Shown here: positions 1-6,323 of the stretch, piece by piece
Numbering within the stretch: position 1 is the first letter of the stretch
How the letters are laid out: every line of letters starts with the position of its first letter
Source: Candidatus Saccharibacteria bacterium UBA1103
Lineage (GTDB): Bacteria > Patescibacteriota > Saccharimonadia > Saccharimonadales > Saccharimonadaceae
DNA length: 6,640 bases
Assembly (NCBI GenBank): GCA_905373275.1
Contig: CAJPSI010000040.1
Coordinates: 1-6,640 of the forward strand
Reading direction: 5' to 3'
Position numbers and translations under genes: made by a program
Notes under the pieces: model-generated
Seen by the model: the letters and a program-made list of their open reading frames with translations, nothing else
Databases searched by the model: none
Told to the model about the DNA's origin: nothing

Positions 1-25
1 TTGTAGCCAGAGGCGACATCAGCCA

Positions 26-34
26 TGTTATAAT
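26..34 (+). promoter_or_regulatory. Extended -10 promoter for the AlkD-like gene
   Basis: The sequence reads TG-T-TATAAT, a consensus hexamer (29-34) with the TGn extension. No good -35 is found at normal spacing; TTGTAG at 1-6 is too far away (22 nt). Transcription would start near 40-42, only a few bases before the ATG at 45. The mRNA would be leaderless or almost so. Confidence 0.65.
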
Positions 35-44
35 CAGAACGATT

Positions 45-797
45 ATGATGGTGGATAAAGTAGCCATGATTGATTTTGGTATCCTGGAGCAGCTTGATGA
101 TGCAGCCCGAGAGACCACTGATCGTGAGAAGTTCGTTCAGTTTAGTCGGAGGATTCTACAGACTAAGAGACAGATACTGGGGATTCGGATGCCGGAGCTA
201 CGGAAGCTGGCGAGGCAAATAGCTCAAAGTCGGCGCTTCTGCGTGGGCGTGCGGGATCTGGAGTGGTTAATGCGCAACATGCATGCTGATAGGCCGTACG
301 AGTACGTCTTACTCTGTGGGCTGATGATTGACTGCGCCGTGTATACTGAGTTTGATGAAGCGACGAGAATTAGTCTGACCAAGACCTACCTACAGGTAGT
401 GGACTCATGGGCACAAGTTGATAGTATCATCGTTAAAGGTAAGCGCCATGCTACTAAGGCGTGGTGGGACTTCTCGCTGGAGTGCCTGTCGGATGAGCGA
501 GAGATGGTGGTGCGCTATGGTGTAGTGTCGCTGATGACTAACTTCCTTGATGACGAACATATCAAGCCGGTGATCGAGCAGGTGAGACGGGTCAGCCACG
601 AGGGGTATTACGTCAAGATGGCACTAGCCTGGCTCTACGCCACCATGGCGGTAGACTACTTCGACTTAACCATGACTGAGCTGACGAGTGACAATGTCAG
701 TGACTGGGTGAGGCGAAAGGCTTATCAGAAATGCCTAGAGTCACGGCGCTTTAGTCCGGAGCAACGAGCTGTCATCACTGAACGTAAGAATAGCTAG
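45..797 (+). CDS. DNA alkylation repair protein, AlkD-like HEAT-repeat family
   Basis: This is a 250-residue, all-helical protein of the DNA_alkylation (AlkD/AlkC-type) family. Known members are HEAT-repeat DNA glycosylases that excise bulky or cationic alkylated bases, such as N3- and N7-alkylpurines, in the cytoplasm. The early GIRMPELRKLAR helix (46-57) is typical. The AlkD-type DNA-contact and catalytic positions appear present: W122 and D126 in SWAQVD, R157 in VVRYGV, and W196 in YYVKMALAW. The C-terminal half (about 187-240) resembles the small AlkD-like proteins annotated in Clostridia. ATG45 is chosen because an extended -10 ends 10 nt upstream, the same geometry as the next gene. There is no Shine-Dalgarno sequence. 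ATG48 and ATG66 are in-frame alternatives; ATG66 would remove seven residues. The stop is TAG. The family call is firm. Enzymatic activity is inferred, because some family members act only weakly or bind DNA structurally. Confidence 0.88.
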   Translation: MMVDKVAMIDFGILEQLDDAARETTDREKFVQFSRRILQTKRQILGIRMPELRKLARQIAQSRRFCVGVRDLEWLMRNMHADRPYEYVLLCGLMIDCAVYTEFDEATRISLTKTYLQVVDSWAQVDSIIVKGKRHATKAWWDFSLECLSDEREMVVRYGVVSLMTNFLDDEHIKPVIEQVRRVSHEGYYVKMALAWLYATMAVDYFDLTMTELTSDNVSDWVRRKAYQKCLESRRFSPEQRAVITERKNS

Positions 798-829
798 GCC
801 CCCTACATTTGGCGATACGGCTAGTGGTG

Positions 830-838
830 TGATAAAAT
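830..838 (+). promoter_or_regulatory. Extended -10 promoter for the bL33 gene
   Basis: The sequence reads TG-A-TAAAAT, with the hexamer at 833-838. A weak -35 candidate, TTGGCG, lies at 809-814 (18-nt spacer). The predicted start near 844-846 almost coincides with the ATG at 848. There is no Shine-Dalgarno sequence between the promoter and the gene, which suggests a leaderless mRNA. Confidence 0.65.
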
Positions 839-847
839 GCAACAGAT

Positions 848-1069
848 ATGGCAAAGAGTAATAGTAAGTCTAAGCGCAAGCTGATCGGTATCGTCAGTCC
901 GGATGGCAAAGCTCGTCTCTACACGACGGTCAATCCGCAGAACCGGACGAATAAGAGCCAGGGCAAGCTGGAGCTGAAGAAATATAACCCTAAGACTCGA
1001 CAGCATGAAGTCTTTACTGAGACCAAGAAGAACTTAGGGCGCAACGAAGTTAAGCCGAAGAAGCACTAA
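848..1069 (+). CDS. rpmG: 50S ribosomal protein L33 (bL33)
   Basis: This 73-residue, lysine-rich protein carries the bL33 core. A strand resembling IGIVSPDGKARLYTTVN (13-29) is followed by LELKKYNPKTRQHEVFTETK (41-60), close to the family signature LELKKY-P-R-H. bL33 binds 23S rRNA near the E site of the large subunit. There are no cysteines, so it is the zinc-independent (C-minus) type. It is longer than the usual 50-56 residues, with a serine/lysine-rich N-terminus and a basic tail of about 12 residues ending KPKKH. The gene follows the AlkD-like gene after 50 nt but has its own extended -10, and it appears to stand alone. The start at 848 is the only sensible ATG and lies 9 nt after the -10. 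A terminator-like hairpin follows the stop. Confidence 0.9.
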   Translation: MAKSNSKSKRKLIGIVSPDGKARLYTTVNPQNRTNKSQGKLELKKYNPKTRQHEVFTETKKNLGRNEVKPKKH

Positions 1070-1088
1070 TTAGCCCGGTGTGAAGTAG

Positions 1089-1113
1089 AAATGACCTTCT
1101 AGCGGGGTCATTT
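1089..1113 (+). terminator. Intrinsic terminator after bL33
   Basis: An 8-bp perfect stem, AAATGACC (1089-1096) with GGTCATTT (1106-1113), closes a 9-nt loop. The T-rich stretch TTTATCTTAT runs on from the right arm. It lies between the convergent ends of bL33 (1069) and the minus-strand operon (1142). The T tract favours + strand termination. On the minus strand the hairpin is followed by CTACTTC, which is a poor tail, so any bidirectional role is weak. Confidence 0.6.
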
Positions 1114-1141
1114 ATCTTATACTGATATACGCTGTGGTCAC

Positions 1142-1786
1142 TTAGGCTAGTTTAGTCTGTCGAATGGTCCCGGCTAGCCAGACTAGCCCCCTTAGCTGGC
1201 GGTCAAGCTTGACTAGCTCCAGCGGTTGGTCGTAGCCATAAATATAGATGTCTTGTCCGTCCAACTCAAAGTCGTAGCTACTAAAATTGATCGAGAGCAT
1301 CGCCTGAAACTCCGGCGTTAGCAGACGACTAGCTACCGGTATGTCTTTAGGTGTCAAGAAAATGGCGAACTTATCGGCGAAATCATCAGCTATGGGTGAG
1401 CCAAAGCCGGCTAAGTCAATCTCGTACATACGTAAGTATGACGCCAGGGTTTGATCGTCGCTAATCCGCTTGCTCTTACTGCAGATCAGTAAATGAGGCA
1501 TGGTGTGGCGGACTAAGCCGGTATGACAGATAGTCCAAGTTCGCTCCAGCCTATCGCCGGTCTTAGTATATATATCATGAGTTCGCTGGAGCAGATGGAC
1601 TTCGTAGCCGGAGATGACGCCGGTAGTATAGTTGTCGTCAACTTGCTCAGGAGAGGCGGTGATACCTCTGACGGGTAAATAGTCATCTGACTCGGACGGT
1701 ACGACCGTGCCATAATAAGTCAGATTGTACTCACTGGCTAGCTTACCAAAGACCGGGCGATCGTGCTTGCTGGGTCGGAAGTTCAT
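1142..1786 (-). CDS. Uncharacterised protein coupled to the GH15-like gene
   Basis: I do not recognise a named family for this 214-residue protein. It has no signal peptide, no convincing membrane segment and no obvious catalytic motif, so it looks soluble and mixed alpha/beta. Visible landmarks are an N-terminal PVFGKLASEYNLTYYGTV (11-28) and a central strand-rich part, GYEVHLLQRTHDIYTKTG (60-77). After these come DIPVASRLLTPEFQAMLS (148-165) and a C-terminal segment around FELDGQDIYIYGYDQPLELV (173-192). The short hydrophobic run GLVWLAGTI (200-208) is too short for a membrane helix. It is the last gene of the operon. Its ATG overlaps the preceding TGA as ATGA, with AAGGAG 8 nt upstream, so translation is probably coupled to the GH15-like protein. 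I have a vague memory of similar hypothetical proteins in Saccharibacteria but cannot verify it. A role linked to glucan metabolism is inferred from position only. Confidence 0.85.
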   Translation of the reverse strand: MNFRPSKHDRPVFGKLASEYNLTYYGTVVPSESDDYLPVRGITASPEQVDDNYTTGVISGYEVHLLQRTHDIYTKTGDRLERTWTICHTGLVRHTMPHLLICSKSKRISDDQTLASYLRMYEIDLAGFGSPIADDFADKFAIFLTPKDIPVASRLLTPEFQAMLSINFSSYDFELDGQDIYIYGYDQPLELVKLDRQLRGLVWLAGTIRQTKLA

Positions 1787-1800
1787 ACGAGCCGCTCCTT
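1783..1800 (-). promoter_or_regulatory. Coupled start: ATGA overlap with Shine-Dalgarno
   Basis: On the minus strand AAGGAG (1800-1795) lies 8 nt before the ATG at 1786-1784. That ATG overlaps the TGA stop of the GH15-like gene (1785-1783). This fixes the start of the downstream gene and indicates translational coupling. It also supports TGA being read as stop here. Confidence 0.75.
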
Positions 1801-3717
1801 GGCGTGGCGAGGTGTAGAGTGTACTAACAGATAAGTCGCTCGGAGGAGTATGTTATTATTCGCCATCAGGGCATACTTAGATTTCCGATAGCCACCACTC
1901 GTCAGCACTTTTTGACACGCCGCTATCAGCCCGCCGGTGTCTTCGCCACGCAAGTGGCCGATCAGTAGTGACAGAGCCATGATCTGCTCCAGTGAATAGC
2001 CATCACGCTCGTTGTCATCAATATAGCGAATGTAGGTACCGTTATTGGCCAGGTGAAGATCAACCAAGGTTTGATGAGCTGCCTCAACCGTCTCACTATC
2101 AAACAGATCGGAGATGGTCGCCCAGAGGAAGCCGTCACTGGTAATTGACTCGTCATAAGTCACAGAGCTGCCGCTATGCTTGATGCCGGCGTAGAAATAG
2201 CCGGTTCGTTTATTCCAGAGCTCATCAGCATTGGCACTAATGTCGTCGATCACTACACGATACTTGATGGCGCTGTCAACATCACGCAGCTTATCTGCTA
2301 CCTGGCTAGCCAAGCGGAGAGCCTCGTAGGTGGCGATAACGTCGCTTGAGCTGGTCGATGGTCGGTCTGACCATAGCTGGTAAGTTGGGCGAGGTAACTT
2401 TGATGCGGGGTCAATATTGTCGCATAAAAAGTCAGCTAAGGCTCGACCAATCTTCTGCCAGCGCTTCTTCCATTCCTGTGGTGTTTGCTTGCCGTTCTCA
2501 ATACTCAGCAAGATGGAACGAGCCAGAGCGTAGAGCAGGGTAGCGTTATCGGATAGGCGAATTGGCTTGATGACCACACCGCCGTCGTCTAGCCAGGCTA
2601 GCTGATTCGGTCCTGCTTGTCCGCCGGTAAGGTAGGTCGGCATGATGTAGCCGGTGGTGGCTAGGGGGCCGGCGAAGAAGTCGTAGATTCGACCGGCCTC
2701 GATATCCAGCCCGAGGCGATGTAAAGCCAGGGCAGTCAAAGCGGAGGTGATCGGTCGGACCACCGGCTGAGGCGAGTTGCCGGCAAGATAGCTGCTAACT
2801 ACGGCGCCATTATCGCCGATACTGGGCGCACTACTGATGATGGTGCTGAGCACTTCTAATTGATCAGACTGACTGAGACCGACTGAGAGAGCGGCTGTAG
2901 CCGGTCGCAACCAGTTTGACCAATACTCGGTGGTTTTCTTAATTCGAATATCATAGCCCTCCCGCAATACCTTGCCGGCGGCCTTACCGGCAGAGGTTAG
3001 ACTGTCCGAAGCAAGCAGATAATAGTTGATGTACGACGAATCATGCGGCGCAAGCGACAAGGTAAAGTCGATTATGGAGTCAGTATTACCTTGCTCAACG
3101 GGATTTTGGGCCAGTATGCCATCGGCAGCATCACACCAGACTCCATTCATATAGACACCGTCGTATTTACCGTAGTGACCGATACTATACTCGGTGAAAC
3201 CGTGGTTATCGTCGCAAGATTCACCGAAGATGGCGAAAGTTTTGTCGCTATGGTAGTGAACTATCAGCTGCTGAGACAAGCCTTTCAGTCCACCGGCCGG
3301 TAAATATTGTGCTGTATCGAGACTTGCCGAATTGTCGTTGATATTAAAGGTCTGATGCATAAACAGCTTGATCAGGCGCTGTCGTTTCGACAGATTGACC
3401 ACATGAATATTGCGAACTAAGACATTGATCTCACTGTCAACATAGTCTTGGATGTCCAGTCGCAAGCTTAGCCAGCTACTAGTAGCCGTGGTCTTACTGA
3501 TGAGCTGACCAGGTAGATAGTCCTGGCGGATTTGCCAAGTGCCGTCATCTAGCCAATGTATCGCTCCTTCGCAGTAAACGCCGATCTTGTGGTGAATTGA
3601 TCGGTTGCCAACATGATTACCGGCACTTACGTCAGGGTAGAAAAGCTCCTGAACCAGGCCAAAGCCGTTCAGTCCGACTGTTAGCTCGCCATTACTGAGG
3701 ATGATATTTCTCGTCAT
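1783..3717 (-). CDS. GH15-like glucoamylase-fold protein, probably catalytically degenerate
   Basis: This 644-residue protein has the two-part layout of prokaryotic GH15 glucoamylases. A beta-sandwich domain (about 1-245) opens with LSNGELTVGLNGFGLVQELFYP (7-28) and a GNHVG motif (33-37). A linker and an (alpha/alpha)6 barrel follow (about 275-635). Active enzymes release glucose from non-reducing ends of alpha-glucans. Aligned from memory, the key motifs are changed. The Tyr-Val-Trp-Pro-Arg-Asp glucose-binding motif reads PVVRPI (318-323), losing the Asp. The general-acid motif DLWEER reads QLWSDR (447-452), with S450 in place of the catalytic Glu. The C-terminal SEQ base motif is absent around 605-630, although S575-L-E577-Q is a possible substitute. 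No signal peptide is visible. It follows GH57 by 21 nt. Upstream, GAGAAGGA lies 13 nt and GTGGG about 6 nt before the ATG. The fold is confident; hydrolase activity is doubtful. Confidence 0.85.
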   Translation of the reverse strand: MTRNIILSNGELTVGLNGFGLVQELFYPDVSAGNHVGNRSIHHKIGVYCEGAIHWLDDGTWQIRQDYLPGQLISKTTATSSWLSLRLDIQDYVDSEINVLVRNIHVVNLSKRQRLIKLFMHQTFNINDNSASLDTAQYLPAGGLKGLSQQLIVHYHSDKTFAIFGESCDDNHGFTEYSIGHYGKYDGVYMNGVWCDAADGILAQNPVEQGNTDSIIDFTLSLAPHDSSYINYYLLASDSLTSAGKAAGKVLREGYDIRIKKTTEYWSNWLRPATAALSVGLSQSDQLEVLSTIISSAPSIGDNGAVVSSYLAGNSPQPVVRPITSALTALALHRLGLDIEAGRIYDFFAGPLATTGYIMPTYLTGGQAGPNQLAWLDDGGVVIKPIRLSDNATLLYALARSILLSIENGKQTPQEWKKRWQKIGRALADFLCDNIDPASKLPRPTYQLWSDRPSTSSSDVIATYEALRLASQVADKLRDVDSAIKYRVVIDDISANADELWNKRTGYFYAGIKHSGSSVTYDESITSDGFLWATISDLFDSETVEAAHQTLVDLHLANNGTYIRYIDDNERDGYSLEQIMALSLLIGHLRGEDTGGLIAACQKVLTSGGYRKSKYALMANNNILLRATYLLVHSTPRHAKERLV

Positions 3718-3738
3718 ATTATTCCCACCGTCCTTCTC

Positions 3739-4947
3739 TTATTTATCCTCGGCATGATGCTCGATGATGCGGTAGCGAATATCTCGGATAACGTTCATGT
3801 AGTTAAGGAAGGCGTCGTAGGGCGACTTATAGGGCGAGAAGTAGGCGTGGACATCGCCGTCATTCCAGTATTTGGTGCTCATATAGTAAACATGGTCAGA
3901 GGTAGTCAAGCGACGCCAATCGTTGATCAGGTCGGGGTCACCGGTCGCCAAAACAGAAGGTGCTAGCGAGTAGAGGTAGTGCTCAGCTTCTTGCTGCATT
4001 CGATTGCCCAGCCAGGCGCTGAGGTCTCGTTCGGAGTCTGCCCAAGTGGTAGTGTAAGGTATATCGACTGTATCCACCGGCTCGCTAGAGTTTACCACCT
4101 CGGAGATAGTCTGAAACCGGTGAGACTTCTTCTTTAACCATTGCTTGGGCAGATTGCTTAGGAAGTCGAAAATGCCCGTATCAGCCCATTGATGCTCGCC
4201 AAATGTCTCGTAATCAATGAAGAGATTAATCAGGTCGCCTTGGTTAGCTTCTAGCCAGCCGATATACTTATCGACGGTTAACGGGTATTCCGACCAGTTG
4301 CGATTAGAGAAACGGAAAGCCAGATCATCACTGAGCTTGTAATTCTTGAGCAGCAGACCGGTCGCAATGGAGTTGGCGGGCTTGTAGAGATAATTCGGAC
4401 TACGCCAGCCCAGGACCTTGTCCCAGCCTTCGGCCAGCACCGCCTGATAGCCGTGCACATCTGCCCACTTGCCGAGGTCATTATTGTAAGCCAGCTCGGT
4501 GTTACGGAAAGCTGTCGGAGTGACGTCGAAGAGCTGCTTGATCTTGCCGGCATGTAGAGCTACCTGCCGATCAAACTCGGCCCGGTTGTAGAAGAAAGAT
4601 AGACTGTGGTAGTAGGTCTCGCCGACTACCTCAACCTTACCTGTCTTGACTAATTCTCTAAAGCTGTCAAGCAGCTCGGGCATATACTGCTCGCACTGGT
4701 CGATAAAAGTGCCGGTAATGGAGATGCTCAGCTTGAACCCGGGGTATTTCATCAATAATTCGGTCAGAAGACGGTTAGTGGGGAGGTAGGACTTGTTGGC
4801 AACCTTGCGCAGGATATTAGCGTTATTGATAGCTGAACTAGCCGGTGCGTCAAAGTAATTGTGGTTTGCTCCCGTGTCAAAGGCGGTGTACTCACGTAGC
4901 CTCCATGGCTGATGAACGTGCAGATATAATTGGATTGATTTAGCCAC
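3739..4947 (-). CDS. Glycoside hydrolase family 57 (alpha-amylase / alpha-glucanotransferase type)
   Basis: This 402-residue protein matches GH57, retaining enzymes with a (beta/alpha)7 barrel that cleave or rearrange alpha-1,4-glucans. All five conserved regions are visible: HVHQP (10-14); GKVEVVGETYYHSL (103-116); FRNTELAY (147-154), with E151 the expected nucleophile; FIDYETFGEH (243-252), with D245 the expected acid/base; and WADSERDLSAWLGNRMQ (302-318). The FRNTEL form and the short length resemble archaeal GH57 alpha-amylases rather than the longer 4-alpha-glucanotransferases or branching enzymes. There is no signal peptide, so it is probably cytoplasmic. The start is GTG, and it overlaps the end of the glycosyltransferase gene by 8 nt. 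A near-perfect AAAGGAGGT upstream decides this start. Together with its neighbours it suggests intracellular glycogen turnover. Exact specificity (amylase, pullulanase or transferase) cannot be read from sequence. Confidence 0.92.
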   Translation of the reverse strand: MAKSIQLYLHVHQPWRLREYTAFDTGANHNYFDAPASSAINNANILRKVANKSYLPTNRLLTELLMKYPGFKLSISITGTFIDQCEQYMPELLDSFRELVKTGKVEVVGETYYHSLSFFYNRAEFDRQVALHAGKIKQLFDVTPTAFRNTELAYNNDLGKWADVHGYQAVLAEGWDKVLGWRSPNYLYKPANSIATGLLLKNYKLSDDLAFRFSNRNWSEYPLTVDKYIGWLEANQGDLINLFIDYETFGEHQWADTGIFDFLSNLPKQWLKKKSHRFQTISEVVNSSEPVDTVDIPYTTTWADSERDLSAWLGNRMQQEAEHYLYSLAPSVLATGDPDLINDWRRLTTSDHVYYMSTKYWNDGDVHAYFSPYKSPYDAFLNYMNVIRDIRYRIIEHHAEDK

Positions 4948-6232
4948 GATTTACTACCTCCTTTACTCGGCTAACCTTGCTCAGACGTCGATGATTGGCG
5001 ATAACTCGACTGTATTGATGCATCATCTTGCGAGCTACATCGCCCCAGTTGCAACGCAGATATTCTTGCTTAATCCCCTCGACTAGAGTTGACTGTAGGG
5101 CGGGTGACAGGGAGATGCCGACTATCTGATCAGCCAGCTTGCGGGTATCCCAGTAGTCGAAGCGCATGACATTGTGCAGTACCTCACCCACGCCACTAGT
5201 TTTAGACAGTAAAACCGCCGTGTCATAATAGGCTGCTTCCAGTGCCGTCAGGCCAAAGGGCTCGCTGATGGAAGGCATGACAAACATATCCGATACTTCG
5301 TACAGCTCACGGAAACGTGCTCCTCTGACAAAACCGGTGAAGATGACCCGGTCGGAGATACCGAGATCGGCGGCCAGCTCAACCAGCTGGTTGCGCTGCT
5401 CACCACTACCACCGATAACGAAGATCAGCTTTGGATTCCTGCTGAGTGCCAACGTAGCCGCCTCTATCAGATAAGAAAGACCTTTCTGGACGGTCAGACG
5501 GCAGATGCCGGTCACTATCTTGTAACCACGAGTCTTCATCTGGTGCAGATAGTGATAGCTAGTGTCTGTCTGACTGGTGGTGTGACTCAGCTCGCTAGGA
5601 TCGATTGAATTATGAACTACTTCAACCTTGCCGGCGGGAATGCCGTAGCGACGTACGATGATATCCTTAGTGATCTGAGAGACGGCAAAGATCCGATCAG
5701 CTGCTTGCATACCGAAATACTCAATGTCGTGGATGAGCGGATTGCCACTATGTCCGCCGGCCCTGTCAAACTCCGTGGCGTGAACGTGGACAATTAGAGG
5801 TGCGCCGGTCGCTTCTTTGGCTCTGATACCGGCCTCCATCGTTAGCCAGTCATGAGCGTGGATGATCTTAGGTGTCGTAGTACCACCTCTGACCATGCTC
5901 TCGATCTGATCGGCATAGCGATGAGTGGCGGCTGTCAGACCCTTAGTGTAGGCACGGGCATGCTTGCAATGACGACTGCCACACAGAGGGCAATTGCCGG
6001 AGTAGGCTCCCATGGCGATATAGTTACCTTGGTCGTCAACCATCGGTGGTGCATCGGTGGCGGACAGGACGTTCATGAAAGCGTCGGCTTCCGGGTGACT
6101 AGCTTTGTAGGGCAAGACAAAATCAATCTCGGCACCGTTCTGCGCTAGTGCTTTGGCCATTTGGAAGCAGGCCACGCCTAAACCACCACTGTTATGAGGC
6201 GGTAGTTCCCAGCCTAGCATGAGCAATTTCAT
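4940..6232 (-). CDS. GT-B glycosyltransferase, GT4 / glycogen-synthase-like
   Basis: This 430-residue GT-B enzyme begins MKLLMLGWELPPHNSGGLG. The GGLG loop (16-19) is typical of glycogen/starch synthase-like and related GT4 enzymes that use a nucleotide-sugar donor. Further motifs are HAHDW (125-129), HATEFDR (151-157), GICRLTVQKG (242-251) with R245 and K250 for donor phosphates, and SEPFGLTALEA (323-333) holding the E-x7-E pair E324/E332. The catalytic set therefore looks intact. An unusual Cys/His cluster, CPLCGSRHCKH (81-91), lies in the N-terminal domain. The gene is first in the operon and is followed by GH57 and GH15-like genes, so an alpha-glucan (glycogen) synthase role is likely. 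Donor and acceptor are inferred, and another GT4 function cannot be excluded. The start is ATG with a good promoter about 60 nt upstream but only a poor Shine-Dalgarno (GGGG, 15 nt away). No signal peptide or membrane segment is visible. Confidence 0.9.
   Translation of the reverse strand: MKLLMLGWELPPHNSGGLGVACFQMAKALAQNGAEIDFVLPYKASHPEADAFMNVLSATDAPPMVDDQGNYIAMGAYSGNCPLCGSRHCKHARAYTKGLTAATHRYADQIESMVRGGTTTPKIIHAHDWLTMEAGIRAKEATGAPLIVHVHATEFDRAGGHSGNPLIHDIEYFGMQAADRIFAVSQITKDIIVRRYGIPAGKVEVVHNSIDPSELSHTTSQTDTSYHYLHQMKTRGYKIVTGICRLTVQKGLSYLIEAATLALSRNPKLIFVIGGSGEQRNQLVELAADLGISDRVIFTGFVRGARFRELYEVSDMFVMPSISEPFGLTALEAAYYDTAVLLSKTSGVGEVLHNVMRFDYWDTRKLADQIVGISLSPALQSTLVEGIKQEYLRCNWGDVARKMMHQYSRVIANHRRLSKVSRVKEVVNRG
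4945..4964 (-). promoter_or_regulatory. Strong Shine-Dalgarno and GTG start of the GH57 gene
   Basis: AAAGGAGGT (4964-4956 on the minus strand) lies 8-9 nt before a GTG start (4947-4945). The site sits inside the last codons of the glycosyltransferase gene, which stops at 4940 with TAA. The strong site compensates for the GTG start and sets the 8-nt gene overlap. Confidence 0.8.
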
Positions 6233-6294
6233 CTTTATTGTTTTTAACCCCTTTTTAAGCCTCTTCTTTTCGTCCTCACTTGAACTTAACCTGA

Positions 6295-6323
6295 ATTATA
6301 AACGATAGCGGGATCAATGTAAA
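6295..6323 (-). promoter_or_regulatory. Sigma-70-type promoter of the glucan operon
   Basis: Read on the minus strand, TTTACA (6323-6318), a 17-nt spacer and TATAAT (6300-6295) match the housekeeping consensus at 11 of 12 positions. Transcription should start near 6288, giving a leader of about 55 nt that is A- and purine-rich. I see no operator-like palindrome over the promoter and no riboswitch in the leader. Confidence 0.8.

Noticed and set aside
1..34. TTGTAG at 1-6 as the -35 of the AlkD-like gene
   Set aside because: The spacer to TATAAT would be 22 nt, too long, and the extended -10 does not need it.
3043..3303. An 86-codon + strand frame opposite the GH15-like gene
   Set aside because: It lies wholly antisense to a well-supported long gene, has no ribosome site or promoter, and no family resemblance.
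4278..4553. A 91-codon minus-strand frame inside the GH57 gene
   Set aside because: It overlaps the conserved GH57 regions in another frame and has a Ser/Thr/Arg-rich low-complexity translation.
5852..6148. A 98-codon + strand frame opposite the glycosyltransferase gene
   Set aside because: It is antisense to conserved glycosyltransferase sequence and its translation matches nothing recognisable, so it is a shadow frame.
1142..6232. Possibility that TGA is recoded to glycine
   Set aside because: The GH15-like gene ends in TGA within an ATGA overlap that has a proper ribosome site for the next gene, and no long gene contains an in-frame TGA.
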